From positions 248,001 to 312,000 of the forward strand of contig NZ_JAAMRF010000008.1 in assembly GCF_013522725.1 (NCBI RefSeq): a DNA stretch of 64,000 bases. The letters run 5' to 3'. Below the pieces are notes generated by a model. It was not told the origin of the DNA, made no database searches, and saw nothing but the letters and a program-made list of their open reading frames with translations. Each line of letters begins with the position of its first letter. The first letter of the stretch is position 1. The position numbers and the translations under genes are program-made. This document shows, piece by piece, positions 8,521 to 19,200 of the stretch. Source of the stretch: Stutzerimonas azotifigens. GTDB taxonomy: Bacteria; Pseudomonadota; Gammaproteobacteria; Pseudomonadales; Pseudomonadaceae.

Positions 8521-11073
8521 ATGCAAGACAAGCAACTGTCCACCGAGGAACTGATCGCCCAGGAAGTGGGTGCCCGCAGCCCCCTGGGTATGATGTCCAA
8601 GGTGATTGCCGGCCTGGCTCTGGCCTGGTCGCTGTTCCAGTTGTGGATCGCCTCGCCGCTGCCTTTCGTGCTCGGCTTTGGCGTATTCAACGACACCGAA
8701 ACACGCTCCATCCATCTGGCCTTTGCCCTGCTGCTGGCGTTTCTCGCGTATCCGGCCAGTAAGCGTTCGCCGCGGAACTACGTCCCGCTGCAGGACATCG
8801 TCCTGGCGCTCGTCGCAGCCGGTAGCGCGGCGTATCTGTTCCTGTTCTACGCACAGCTGTCCCAGCGTCCGGGCAACCTGACCACGGCGGACCTGGTTGC
8901 CGCGTGCATCGGTATCCCGCTGCTGCTCGAAGCCACGCGTCGCGCGCTCGGCCCGGCCCTGGCGGTGATTGCCCTGCTGTTCCTCGTCTACAGTCTCGCC
9001 GGCCCCTACATGCCCGGCCTGATGGCGCATCGCGGCGTCAGCTTGACCGCGCTGGCCAACCACCAGTGGATCACCACCGAAGGCGTGTTCGGCATTGCCC
9101 TGGGGGTTTCCACCAGCTTCGTATTCCTGTTCGTGCTGTTCGGCGCGCTGCTCGAGCGCGCCGGCGCGGGCCATTACTTCATCCAGCTGGCGTTCAGCCT
9201 GCTCGGCCACCTGCGTGGCGGGCCGGCCAAAGCGGCGGTCGTAGCCTCGGGCATGACCGGGCTGATCTCCGGCTCCTCTATCGCCAACGTGGTGACCACC
9301 GGTACCTTCACCATCCCGATGATGAAGCGCACCGGGTTCTCGGCCGAGAAGGCCGGCGCGGTCGAGGTGGCTTCGTCGGTCAACGGCCAGATCATGCCGC
9401 CGGTGATGGGGGCGGCGGCCTTCCTGATGGTCGAATACGTCGGTATTCCCTACATCGAGGTGATCAAGCACGCCTTCCTGCCGGCTTTGATTTCCTACAT
9501 CGCGCTGGTTTACATCGTCCATCTGGAATCGCTCAAGCTCGGTCTGCAGGCGCTACCTCGCCGCAATGTGGCCAAGCCCTGGATGCAGCGCCTGATCGGC
9601 TTCGCCTTCGGCGCGGCGCTGATCAGCGGCCTGTCCCTGGCGGTCTACTACGGGCTCGGCTGGCTCAAGCCGGTACTGGGCGATGCGGCGATCTGGGTCA
9701 TTGGCGCGCTGCTCGCGGTCGTCTATATCGGCTTGTTGAAGATCGCGGCGAGCAACCCGCCGCTGCCGGCCGAAGATCCCAACGCGCCGCTCGAGCAATT
9801 GCCGGAGACCCGTCCGGTGCTGCTGTCCGGCCTGCATTTCCTGCTGCCTGTGGTGGTGCTGGTGTGGTGTCTGATGGTCGAGCGCCTGTCGCCCGGTCTT
9901 TCGGCGTTCTGGGGGAGCATGGTGCTGGTGGTGATCCTGCTCACCCAGCGTCCGCTGCTGAGCCTGCTGCGCACCGATGGCAGCCACGAGCACGGGAACT
10001 TCATGGATGGCGTGGTCGACCTGCGCGAGGGCTTGATCACCGGCGCGCGCAACATGATCGGCATCGGTATCGCCACCGCGGCGGCGGGGATCATCGTCGG
10101 CGCGGTGTCGCAGACGGGGGTCGGCCTGGTGCTGGCGGATCTGGTGGAAATGCTGTCGATGGGCAACCTGCTGCTGATGCTGCTGCTCACCGCCTTCCTC
10201 AGCCTGATTCTGGGCATGGGCCTGCCGACCACCGCCAACTACATCGTGGTGTCCAGCCTGCTGGCGCCCGTGGTGGTCGCGCTGGGCCAGCAGAACGGCC
10301 TGATCGTGCCGCTGATCGCCGTGCACCTGTTCGTCTTCTACTTCGGCATCATGGCTGACGTCACGCCCCCGGTGGGCCTGGCCTCGTTCGCCGCCGCCGC
10401 GGTGTCCAAGGGCGACCCGATCCGCACCGGTATCACGGCGTTCTACTACAGTCTGCGCACCGCGGCGCTGCCGTTCCTGTTCATCTTCAACACCGATCTG
10501 CTGCTGATCGACGTGGACTTCTGGCACGGCGTACTGATCTTCATCATCGCCACGATCGCGATGCTGATCTTCGCGGCCGGCACCCAGGGCTTCTTCCTGG
10601 TGCGCAGCCGCTGGTATGAAAGCGCTCTGCTGCTGCTGGTCGCGTTCTCGCTGTTCCGTCCTGCCTTCTGGATGGACATGATCCACGACCCCTACCTCGA
10701 CGTGCCGCCGGCCGAGCTGGCGCAGGCGCTGGGGACGGTCGAGGAGGACAGCCAGCTGCGCCTTCGCGTACGAGGCGAGGATGCGGTGGGCGACATGCGC
10801 GAGTTCGTCCTGCTGCTACCGATTCCGGACGGCGAGACCGGCGAGGAGCGGCTGGACAAGCTCGGCCTGATGCTCATGGAGGAAGACGGCAAGGTGCTGG
10901 TCGACAACGTGACCTTCGGCAGCCCGGCCGCCCAGGCTGGCCTCGAGTTCGATCAGGAAATCCTCAGCGTGCGGGCACCTACCGACCGTTGGCCAAAGGA
11001 ATGGATCTGGATTCCGTCGCTCATGCTGTTCGCCCTGGTGGTGATGATGCAGCGCCGCCGAGTGAAGGCCTGA
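8521..11073 (+). CDS. TRAP transporter fused permease (4TM-12TM) with C-terminal DUF3394 region
   Basis: An 850-residue inner-membrane protein that fuses the small (DctQ-like) and large (DctM-like) TRAP subunits, as usual for TAXI systems. The DctM part shows GLISGSSIANVVTTGTFTIP, NGQIMPPVMGAAAFLM, the second-half LGMGLPTTANYI and FYFGIMADVTPPVGLA. After about residue 690 a soluble domain of roughly 100 residues follows (DUF3394 type; the VDNVTFGSPAAQAGLEFD stretch is PDZ-like), then a final membrane helix. The ATG at 8521 was chosen; an in-frame TTG at 8488 lies inside the spacer. It works with the upstream TAXI receptor in ion-driven uptake. Confidence 0.9.
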   Translation: MQDKQLSTEELIAQEVGARSPLGMMSKVIAGLALAWSLFQLWIASPLPFVLGFGVFNDTETRSIHLAFALLLAFLAYPASKRSPRNYVPLQDIVLALVAAGSAAYLFLFYAQLSQRPGNLTTADLVAACIGIPLLLEATRRALGPALAVIALLFLVYSLAGPYMPGLMAHRGVSLTALANHQWITTEGVFGIALGVSTSFVFLFVLFGALLERAGAGHYFIQLAFSLLGHLRGGPAKAAVVASGMTGLISGSSIANVVTTGTFTIPMMKRTGFSAEKAGAVEVASSVNGQIMPPVMGAAAFLMVEYVGIPYIEVIKHAFLPALISYIALVYIVHLESLKLGLQALPRRNVAKPWMQRLIGFAFGAALISGLSLAVYYGLGWLKPVLGDAAIWVIGALLAVVYIGLLKIAASNPPLPAEDPNAPLEQLPETRPVLLSGLHFLLPVVVLVWCLMVERLSPGLSAFWGSMVLVVILLTQRPLLSLLRTDGSHEHGNFMDGVVDLREGLITGARNMIGIGIATAAAGIIVGAVSQTGVGLVLADLVEMLSMGNLLLMLLLTAFLSLILGMGLPTTANYIVVSSLLAPVVVALGQQNGLIVPLIAVHLFVFYFGIMADVTPPVGLASFAAAAVSKGDPIRTGITAFYYSLRTAALPFLFIFNTDLLLIDVDFWHGVLIFIIATIAMLIFAAGTQGFFLVRSRWYESALLLLVAFSLFRPAFWMDMIHDPYLDVPPAELAQALGTVEEDSQLRLRVRGEDAVGDMREFVLLLPIPDGETGEERLDKLGLMLMEEDGKVLVDNVTFGSPAAQAGLEFDQEILSVRAPTDRWPKEWIWIPSLMLFALVVMMQRRRVKA

Positions 11074-12733
11074 TCGGCGAGTCCTCACCTCGTGTATCCC
11101 GGCTGCGCGACGCTGCAGCCGGGTTACCGCTACCTTCCAGCGCGGCGTAGGCGGTGCTGCAGAACAACGAGTTCAGGCGCTTCATGTCCGCGATCAGCTC
11201 CAGGTGCGCCGAGCTCGTTTCGATGCTTTCCACCACGCGTTGATGCAGTCGTGCCACGTGCGCGTGGGCGAGCTCACGTTCGTTACGACGAAATTCGCGC
11301 TTGTGCTCGATCAGCTGACGGGCACCTTGCTCGTCTCCTGAAAGAAACACGCTCAGGCCCAGGCGCAGGTTGTCCAGCAGCAGACCATGCAGGCTGGTGA
11401 GCTCCTGCAGGCCGCTGTCGGAAAACGAATGACGTTTGGCGGTTTTCAGGTTGCGCACCTTGGTCAGCATGCGTTCGATGATGTCCCCGGCATGCTCGAG
11501 ATTGATGCTCAATTCGATGATTTCAGCCCAGCGTCGACTCTCCTGCTCGGCCAGGTCCTCGCGGGGAATCTGCGCCAGGTAGAGCTTGACCCCGCAGTAG
11601 AGCGCGTCGACATCGTCGTCCAGGCGCCGGATCTCCGCGGCCGCTTCGCTGTCTTCCTCGTGCAGTACGTCGCGCAGGCGCAGCAGCATGGCTTCGATCA
11701 GGTCGCCGATGCGAAGGGTCTCGCGCACGGCATTGGCCAGGGCCAGGCTCGGCGTTTCCAGGGCGGCGGGGTCGAGGTGTCGCGGTTTGGCCACACCGCT
11801 GTGCTCGGCTCGATCGGGTAACAATTGTTCGCAGAGCGCCGCCATGGGCCTGACAGTGGGTAGCAGCAGGATGCAGCGCGCGCAGTTGTAGACCAGATGG
11901 AAGCCGATCACCTGAGCCTGCGGGCTGAAGTCGAGCATGTTCATCCATGCCACGAGCGGTGCGATGAAGGGCACCACCAGCAGCATTCCGATGAGCTTGT
12001 AGATCAGATTGCCGAGCGCTACCCGGCGGCCGGCCGGCGATTGCACGCTGGCGTTGAGCCAGGCGAGCACGCCGCTGCCGATATTGGCGCCCACCACCAC
12101 GCCAATCGCCACCGGCAGGCCAATGAGGCCGGCGCCTGCCAGCGTTGCGGTCAGCAGTACCGCGGCAAGGCTCGAGTACGACAGCAGGGCGAACACGGCG
12201 CCGACCACTACGGCCAGCAGGGTGTCCCCCGCCAGCGATGAGAACAGCACCTGCATGCCACGTGCCTCGGTGATCGGCTCGGCTGCCGCCACGATCAGTT
12301 CCAGTGCCAGCATGATCAGGCCGAGCCCCAGCAGCACGCGTCCGAGCTGGCCGCTGCGCGTCTGTTTGCGTGAGAGGAAGAGCGTCACGCCGATCAGTGT
12401 CAGCAGGGGCGACAGCCAGCTCAGGTCGAGGGTCAGTACGCGGGCCATCAACGCTGTGCCGACGTCCGCACCGAGCATGATCGCCAGCGCAGTGGGCAAC
12501 GTCATCAGTCCCTGGGACACGAACGAGGTGGCCAGCAGCGCCGTGGCGTTGCTGCTCTGAACCAAGGCCGTGACCCCGATCCCTGCGGTGAAGGCGATCG
12601 GTGCGTTCGCCATGCTATGGCCGAGCAGGCGGCGCAGGTGCGAGCCATACACCCGCATGATGCCGGTGCGCACGATGTGCGTACCCCAGACCAGCAGGGC
12701 GATAGCGGAAAGAAGGTTAAGCAGGGTGAACAT
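11021..12733 (-). CDS. Na/Pi-cotransporter II family protein with PhoU-like C-terminal domain
   Basis: A 570-residue protein with about nine N-terminal membrane helices (to about residue 310) of the NptA/YjbB Na+/phosphate family. A helical PhoU-like domain (about 335-545) follows. The first repeat contains the QSSNAT motif. The matching place in the second repeat reads SYSSLAAV, so the expected Gln is Tyr. Likely role is sodium-coupled phosphate (or phosphorylated solute) transport across the inner membrane, regulated by the PhoU-like tail; direction of flow is not known. I used the ATG at 12733 rather than the TTG at 12760. Its 3' end overlaps the convergent TRAP permease gene by 53 bases. 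Confidence 0.85.
   Translation of the reverse strand: MFTLLNLLSAIALLVWGTHIVRTGIMRVYGSHLRRLLGHSMANAPIAFTAGIGVTALVQSSNATALLATSFVSQGLMTLPTALAIMLGADVGTALMARVLTLDLSWLSPLLTLIGVTLFLSRKQTRSGQLGRVLLGLGLIMLALELIVAAAEPITEARGMQVLFSSLAGDTLLAVVVGAVFALLSYSSLAAVLLTATLAGAGLIGLPVAIGVVVGANIGSGVLAWLNASVQSPAGRRVALGNLIYKLIGMLLVVPFIAPLVAWMNMLDFSPQAQVIGFHLVYNCARCILLLPTVRPMAALCEQLLPDRAEHSGVAKPRHLDPAALETPSLALANAVRETLRIGDLIEAMLLRLRDVLHEEDSEAAAEIRRLDDDVDALYCGVKLYLAQIPREDLAEQESRRWAEIIELSINLEHAGDIIERMLTKVRNLKTAKRHSFSDSGLQELTSLHGLLLDNLRLGLSVFLSGDEQGARQLIEHKREFRRNERELAHAHVARLHQRVVESIETSSAHLELIADMKRLNSLFCSTAYAALEGSGNPAAASRSRDTRGEDSPIRPSLGGAASSPPGRTA
11098..11123 (+). terminator. Hairpin after the TRAP permease gene
   Basis: CCCGGCTGC (11098-11106) and GCAGCCGGG (11115-11123) form a perfect 9-bp stem with an 8-base loop, 24 bases after the permease stop. 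It lies inside the 3' coding end of the opposite-strand Na/Pi gene. There is no T-run, so its strength is uncertain. Confidence 0.5.
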
Positions 12734-12948
12734 ACGACGGATCTCGCTGGCCTCCGGCAAGCCGGAAGCCGATGACGGAATATTTCAGAAACATGAAGGG
12801 TGGACTCGTCCCCCTCCGCGCGGTTCATCTTCCTCGACCGCCGGGCGGCGGCGGGCGCCAACCGATACGACACACTCTGTCGCGGGGCCGTGTCAGGCTG
12901 GCGCGAACTGTTAACCTGTAGCCACCTGTTTTCGAGCCTGCCTGCCCC
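12734..12948. other. Intergenic region between Na/Pi gene and recC
   Basis: 215 bases between divergent genes. It should hold promoters for both, but I see no clear sigma-70 elements, operator or repeat. Confidence 0.4.
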
Positions 12949-15900
12949 ATGCTGACCCTGTACCACGCTCCCGATCTGGAAACCCTCGGCGAACTGGCGA
13001 CGACATTGCTCGCCCAGCCCTTGAGCGACCCGTTCGCACCGGCGCTGGTGGTGGTGCCGAGCCAGGGCATGGGGCGCTGGCTGACCCTGGAGCTGGCGCG
13101 CAAGCAGGGCATCGCCATGCAGCTGGAGATGCAACTGCCGGCCAAGTTCGTCTGGGACCTGAGTCGCGCGGTACTGGGCAGCCTGCCGGAGCAGTCGGCG
13201 TTTTCCCCCGCAACCCTGACCTGGCGTCTGTATGGCTGGCTATGCGAGCCGGACAATCTTGAGCTGGCGCCGCGCCTGGCACAGTACCTCGATGGCGGCG
13301 ACGAGCGCAGGCGGCTGTCGCTGGCGGCGAAAATCGCTGACGTCTTCGACCAGTACCTGCTCTATCGCGATGATTGGCTGGCCGCCTGGGAGCGCGGCGA
13401 GGCACTCGACCTCGGCCCCGACGAAGCCTGGCAAGCGCAGCTCTGGCGCGAGCTGACCAAGGATGGCCATCCTCACCGCGCACGCCTGCTCGACGACCTG
13501 CTGCAGCGCCTCTACAGCGATGAACCCTTGTCCGGCCTGCCCGAGCGGCTGCTGGTGTTCGGTATCAGCAGCCTGCCGCCACATCACCTGCGTGTGCTTG
13601 ATGGACTGTCACGGCATATCGATGTGGTCGTCTGTGCGCTCAACCCCAGTCGCGAAGCCTGGGGCGAAATTCGCGATATCCGCGAACTGGCCAAACAGCC
13701 AGAAAGCGGTGTAGACGATTGGTACCTGGACGTCGGCCATCCGTTGTTGGCCAGCCTCGGCAAGCAGGGCCGGGACTTCTTCGATTCGCTGTTCAGCCTC
13801 GCGGCGAGCGAAGGCAGCCAGGAGGTCGGCCTGTATTCCGAGGACGAAGACCTGCGCGACGATAGCCTGCTGCACGCGCTGCAGAACGACATCCTGCGCC
13901 TGCGCACCCGTCTGCCCGACGAGCGCATCACCCTCGCCGAGAGGGACCGCTCGCTGGAAGTCCACATCGCCCATTCGCCGCTGCGCGAAGTGGAAATCCT
14001 CCACGACCAGCTGTTGGCGCGCTTTGCCGCCGATCCGGCGCTGAGCCCGGACAAGGTAGTGGTGCTGACCCCGGACATCGAGCGCTACGCCCCCTTCATC
14101 GAAGCGGTCTTCGCGCCACGCGAGGGCAGCCCCAGGATTCCCTACAGCCTCGCCGATCGCAGCCTGCGTGCCGAGGTGCCGCTGATCGAGGCCTTCCTCG
14201 AATTGCTGATGCTGGCGCAGAGCCGCTTCGCCGCCGAGGAAATACTCGCCTGGCTGGAGCAGCCGGCGATCGCCCGTCGCGCCGGAATCGAAAGCGAAGA
14301 CCTGACGCTGCTGCGCGACTGGCTGCGCGAGGCCGGCGTCCGTTGGGGACGCGACGGCAGTCAACGTGTACGCCTGGGCCTGCCGGACGAGTCGGCCTTT
14401 ACCTGGCGCCAGGGCCTGGACCGGCTGATGCTGGGCTTTGCCGCGCCGCCGCAGCTGGCCGGCGAGGGTGCGCCGCTGCTCGGCGACCACTGGCCACTGG
14501 ACGCGCTGGAAGGCGCGCGCGGGCAGCTGCTGGGGCGGCTGGTGGAATTCGTCGAACGCCTTGGCAAGCTTGCGGATCAGCTGGCCCGACCCCGGCCGCT
14601 GGCCGAGTGGGCGGACGACCTGCAAGTACTCATCGACACCCTGTTCGACGAGCGCGAGGCCAGCGACACCCTACTCCTGTTGTCTCAGGCCTGCGCCTCG
14701 CTGCGCGACCAGGCGCAGGCCGCAGGTCTCGATCGGCCCATCGAACTGGAGCTGGTGCATCAGCAGCTCAGTACCGCGTTGCAGCAGGGCGGTGGCGCTT
14801 CGGGCTTTCTCACCGGCGCGGTGACCTTCTGCACCATGGTGCCGATGCGCAGCCTGCCGTTCCGTGTGGTCTGCCTGCTCGGCCTGGACGATGGCGCCTT
14901 CCCACGGCGCACGCCGCCGTCGGGGTTCGACCTGATCGGCCGTCACCCACGTCGCGGCGACCGTGCGCGACGGCTCGACGACCGCTACCTGCTGCTGGAA
15001 ACGCTGCTCTCGGCACGCGAAGCGCTGTACCTGTCCTACGTCGGCCGCGACCCGCGGGACAACGCCGTGCTGCCGCCATCGGTACTGCTCAGCGAAGTGC
15101 TCGAGGCGGTCGACATGACTGCCGTGCTGGCCGATAGCTCAAGCTCGGTCAGCCAGAAGATTCTGATCGCCCACCCCCTGCAACCGTTCTCTCCGCGCAA
15201 CTTCGGTGGCGCGACCTGTGCCGGCTTTTCGGTGCCCTGGTTCCGCGCGGCCCAGCGCCTGGCCGAGCCGCCACAGACGGCAGTACAACCGTTCGCCAGC
15301 GTGCTCGCCGAACCCGACGACGCCTGGTTGACCATCGAACCGTCGCAGCTCTTGCAGTGCTTTCGCCATCCGGCGCGATTCCTGCTCGAACAGCGCCTCG
15401 GGTTGCGCCTGGCCGATGCCCAGGAATCGCTTGCCAGCGATGAGCCGTTCGACCTGGAAATGCCCGCCTGGAACGGCCTGCGGCGATTGTCGCTGCAAGC
15501 GCTGGAGCATGGCTGGAGCGACGAGGAGGAGCGCCGCATGGCCTGTGCGGCGGGCTGGCTGCCCACCGGCGAACTGGGGCAGGCGCTGTGGGGCAAGCTG
15601 CGCGGACCGGTGCGCGCCTTCGCGCCGCGGCTGTTCGAGCTGCGCCCTGATGCAGTGCCCGAGCCGCTGCCGGTGGACATCACCCTGGCGGGCGTGCGGG
15701 TCCACGGCTGGCTTGACGGTGTCACCCCGGGCGGGCTGTTCGGCTGGAAGCTCGGGCGTCTCGGCGAATGGGACCTGCCGCCGTTCTGGCTGCGCCATCT
15801 ATTGCTCAACCTGTCCGCCACACCGGGCATCGAGCGCAACAGCCTGATGCTCTCGCCGGCCGGTGACTGGCAGCTGGGGCCGCTGGCGAACGCAGCGCAG

Positions 15901-16218
15901 CTGCTGGAACCCTGGCTCGCCGCCTACCGCAACGCGATCCGTGAACCGCTGCCGCTGTTGCCGCGCAGCAGCCATGCCTTCGCCAGGGGCTACCGCAAGC
16001 CGAGTCGCGGGAGCGAACCGCTCGATTGCGCCCGCAAGCGCGCTCGGGAAGCCTGGCTGGGTGCCGAGTTCAGCCCCGTCGCCGCCGAGTCCGAAGACCC
16101 GTGGAATGCTCTGGCGTTTCGCGATCGCGACCCGCTCGACGAGCGTTTCGAAACCCTGGCCGAACAGCTTATCGGCCCGGCGCTGGATGCCTTGGCCGAC
16201 GAGGAGCAAGAAGAATGA
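12949..16218 (+). CDS. recC: Exodeoxyribonuclease V subunit gamma (RecC)
   Basis: A 1089-residue RecC, the Chi-recognition subunit of the RecBCD helicase-nuclease that repairs double-strand breaks. The N terminus (MLTLYHAPDLETLGELA, then VVVPSQGMGRWLTLELA) is typical. RecC keeps a helicase-like fold but no functional Walker A motif, and none is visible. The PMRSLPFRVVCLLGLDDGAFPR segment matches the second helicase-like domain. The inactive nuclease-like domain is C-terminal. Length fits the family (about 1120). Its stop overlaps the recB start in ATGA. No ptrA gene lies between recC and recB, unlike E. coli. Confidence 0.96.
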   Translation: MLTLYHAPDLETLGELATTLLAQPLSDPFAPALVVVPSQGMGRWLTLELARKQGIAMQLEMQLPAKFVWDLSRAVLGSLPEQSAFSPATLTWRLYGWLCEPDNLELAPRLAQYLDGGDERRRLSLAAKIADVFDQYLLYRDDWLAAWERGEALDLGPDEAWQAQLWRELTKDGHPHRARLLDDLLQRLYSDEPLSGLPERLLVFGISSLPPHHLRVLDGLSRHIDVVVCALNPSREAWGEIRDIRELAKQPESGVDDWYLDVGHPLLASLGKQGRDFFDSLFSLAASEGSQEVGLYSEDEDLRDDSLLHALQNDILRLRTRLPDERITLAERDRSLEVHIAHSPLREVEILHDQLLARFAADPALSPDKVVVLTPDIERYAPFIEAVFAPREGSPRIPYSLADRSLRAEVPLIEAFLELLMLAQSRFAAEEILAWLEQPAIARRAGIESEDLTLLRDWLREAGVRWGRDGSQRVRLGLPDESAFTWRQGLDRLMLGFAAPPQLAGEGAPLLGDHWPLDALEGARGQLLGRLVEFVERLGKLADQLARPRPLAEWADDLQVLIDTLFDEREASDTLLLLSQACASLRDQAQAAGLDRPIELELVHQQLSTALQQGGGASGFLTGAVTFCTMVPMRSLPFRVVCLLGLDDGAFPRRTPPSGFDLIGRHPRRGDRARRLDDRYLLLETLLSAREALYLSYVGRDPRDNAVLPPSVLLSEVLEAVDMTAVLADSSSSVSQKILIAHPLQPFSPRNFGGATCAGFSVPWFRAAQRLAEPPQTAVQPFASVLAEPDDAWLTIEPSQLLQCFRHPARFLLEQRLGLRLADAQESLASDEPFDLEMPAWNGLRRLSLQALEHGWSDEEERRMACAAGWLPTGELGQALWGKLRGPVRAFAPRLFELRPDAVPEPLPVDITLAGVRVHGWLDGVTPGGLFGWKLGRLGEWDLPPFWLRHLLLNLSATPGIERNSLMLSPAGDWQLGPLANAAQLLEPWLAAYRNAIREPLPLLPRSSHAFARGYRKPSRGSEPLDCARKRAREAWLGAEFSPVAAESEDPWNALAFRDRDPLDERFETLAEQLIGPALDALADEEQEE

Positions 16219-19200
16219 AACTCGATCTGCTCGATTCGCCCTTCGATGGCCGCTCGCTGATCGAGGCCAGCGCCGGCACCGGCAAGACCTGGACCCTCAC
16301 CGCGCTCTACGCTCGCCTGCTGCTGGAACGACAGCTGTCGGTGGGGCAGATTCTCGTCGTCACCTATACCACCGCCGCGACCGCCGAACTGCGCGAGCGC
16401 ATCCGTGCGCGGCTGGCTGATCTGCTGGCGGTCTACGAAGGCGCGCCGAGCGGCGACGATTTCCTCAACCGCCTCCATGCGCGCTACCCGGACGAAGCCT
16501 CGCGCCGTCGCCTGCTGCTGGCGGTGCATGGCTTCGACGAGGCGGCGATCTTCACCATTCACGGCTTCTGCCAGCGCGCCTTGCAGGATGCAGCCTTCGA
16601 GGCCGGCGGCGATTTCGACAGCGAGCTGACCGCCGACGACCGCGAGGTCATCGACGCGCTGCTCGTCGATGCCTGGCGCAGTGAACTGGCCGACGCCGAT
16701 CCGGCCTGGGCGCGTTTTCTCGCCAAGAGTCGGATCACGCCGCTGTGGTTGCGCCAGCGGCTGCGCAGCCATTTGGGCAAACCCTATTTGCGTGTGGAGC
16801 CCCAAGGCGCACCGGTGGCGGCCGACCTGCGGCCGGTCGAGGCGGCCTGGCAGCGGGCCGCGGCGCTCTGGCAGGAGACCGGTGTTGCCTGGGTTGGCGA
16901 GCTGTCGTCCCACGGCGGGCTCAGCCAGAGCACCCACAAGCGAATCAAGTTCGAGCCTTGGGGAAGCGAACTGGACGCCTATTTCGCCGACCCGGCGGTG
17001 ATGTTCGATCTGCCCGAGGGCGCCGCCAAGTTCGGCGTGCGAGCCTTGAGCAAGGCCTGCAAGAAAGGCTTCGATGCGCCTGTCTGCGAGCTGGCCCATG
17101 CCCTCGATGAACTGGCCGACCGGGTGGCCGAGGCACTACCGGCAGGCAAGCAGCGGCTCATCGCCCTGCAGGTGGCGCTGCTGGAGCGGCTCAACCGCGA
17201 GTTGCCGGAGCGCAAGGCGGCGCAGCGGCTTCTGGCCTTCGACGACCTGCTCAATCGTCTGGACCAGGCGCTGCAGGGACCGGTCGGTGAGGACCTGGCC
17301 GCCTCGCTGCGCGCGACCTATCCGCTGGCGCTGATCGACGAGTTCCAGGATACCGACCCGATCCAGTACGCCATCTTCAACCGCATCTACGCCAAGGGCA
17401 GCGAAGCCTCGCTGTGCTTCGTCGGCGATCCCAAGCAGGCGATCTACGCTTTCCGCGGCGCGGACCTGGCGACCTACATCACGGCCCGCGACCAGGCCGA
17501 TCGGCCCTATAACCTGCCGACCAACTACCGCTCCACGCCCGCCTTGATCGCTGCGCTGAACCAGCTGTTCACTCATCCACAGCCCTTTGCCCAAAACGAT
17601 CTGCAGTACCCGCCGGTGGGCGCCGCCGAGAAGCCGCGCGCCAGCCTGCGCCTGGTGGAAGAGGGCGAAGCCGCGCCGCTGTCGCTGGTCTGGCTGGGCG
17701 ACGATCCGCTGGGCAAGGGCGAAGCTTCGCAGCTGGCCGCCAGCGACACCGCACGGCGCATCGCCCTGCAATTGGCAGGCGCCGCCGAGGGCCGTGCGGG
17801 CTTCGACGAGGACGGCCAGTTCACACCGCTCAAGGGTGGCGACATCGCCGTGCTGGTGGCCAACCACCGGCAGGCCGGGATGATCGCCGATGAGCTGGCC
17901 GCGCGCGGCGTACCCAGCGTACGGCGTGGGCGCGACAGCGTCTGGCGCAGCGAGGAGGCCGCCGAGCTCGCCGCGGTGCTCGCCGCTTATGCCGAGCCGG
18001 GACGCGAAGGGCTGCTGCGCTATGCGTTGGCCACCCGCCTGCTGGGTCGGACCGCCGCCGATCTGGCCCGCTGCCAGGACGACCAGCAGCAGTGGGATGC
18101 CGAGCGCGAAGCCGCCGAGCGTTATCACCAGCTCTGGCAGCAGCAGGGTTTCATGCGGGTGTTCCGTGCCTGGCTCGACGATCAGGCCGTCGCCGAGCGG
18201 CTGCTGGCGCGGGTCGATGGCGAGCGCCGACTCACCAACCTGTTGCACCTGGGCGAGCTGCTACAGGCCGAAAGCCTGCTGCGTCCGGGACTCGAGCCAT
18301 TGCTCGCCTGGTTCAATGCCCAGCGCAGCAGTGAAGGCGCTGGCGAGGAAGCCCTGCTGCGCCTGGAAAGCGATGCCGAGCGGGTGCAGATCGTCACCAT
18401 TCACACCAGCAAGGGCCTCGAATACCCGCTGGTGTTCTGTCCTTTCCTGTGGGACGGCAAGCTGCTCGGCAAGAATCGCGACAGCGCCCGCTGCCACGAT
18501 GCCAACGGTCAGCCGTTGCTGGACCTGGGCAGTGACGCGCTGGAGGACAACCTCGAGCGTGCGCGTCAGGAGGTGTTCGCCGAACAGCTGCGCCTGGCCT
18601 ACGTCGCCCTGACCCGCGCCCGTGACCGCCTCTGGCTGCATTGGGGGCCGGTGAACCTGTGCAAGCCGAAGAAGGATGGCAGTCTGGCGGAAGAAGGCCT
18701 GCACAGCAGTGCCCTGGCCTGGCTGCTGCACGGCCGCGAGCTCGAAGGCGCTAAACCGCTGACCGAGCTGGGCAACCATCTGGCCGACCTCAACGGCGGT
18801 AGCCTGCGCCTGGCCATCGAGCGGCTGGTCCAGCAGAGCGACGGGCACATGGCCTGTCTGGCACTCGAACAGCGCGAAGCCAGCGCGCAGGGGCCGGGCC
18901 GCGCCGCGCCGCCAGAGCAGCTGTCGCAGCTCAATCGCAGCCTGCACAGCGCCTGGCGTATCGGCAGTTTCTCCGGCCTGGCCGCCGGGATGCACATGGA
19001 GGCGCCGGACCGCGACGCCCTGGCGATTCCCGATGCCGGCGAGCCGGGCAGCGGTTTCTTCGCCTTCCCTCGCGGCGCGCGGGCCGGTACCTGCCTGCAC
19101 GCGATTCTCGAAGACTGGGCGCGCGGCAAGGGTGATTTGGACGAGCTGGTCGAGCCGTCGTTGCAGGCGTACGGCTTGCCGCTGGAGTGGAAGGACATCG

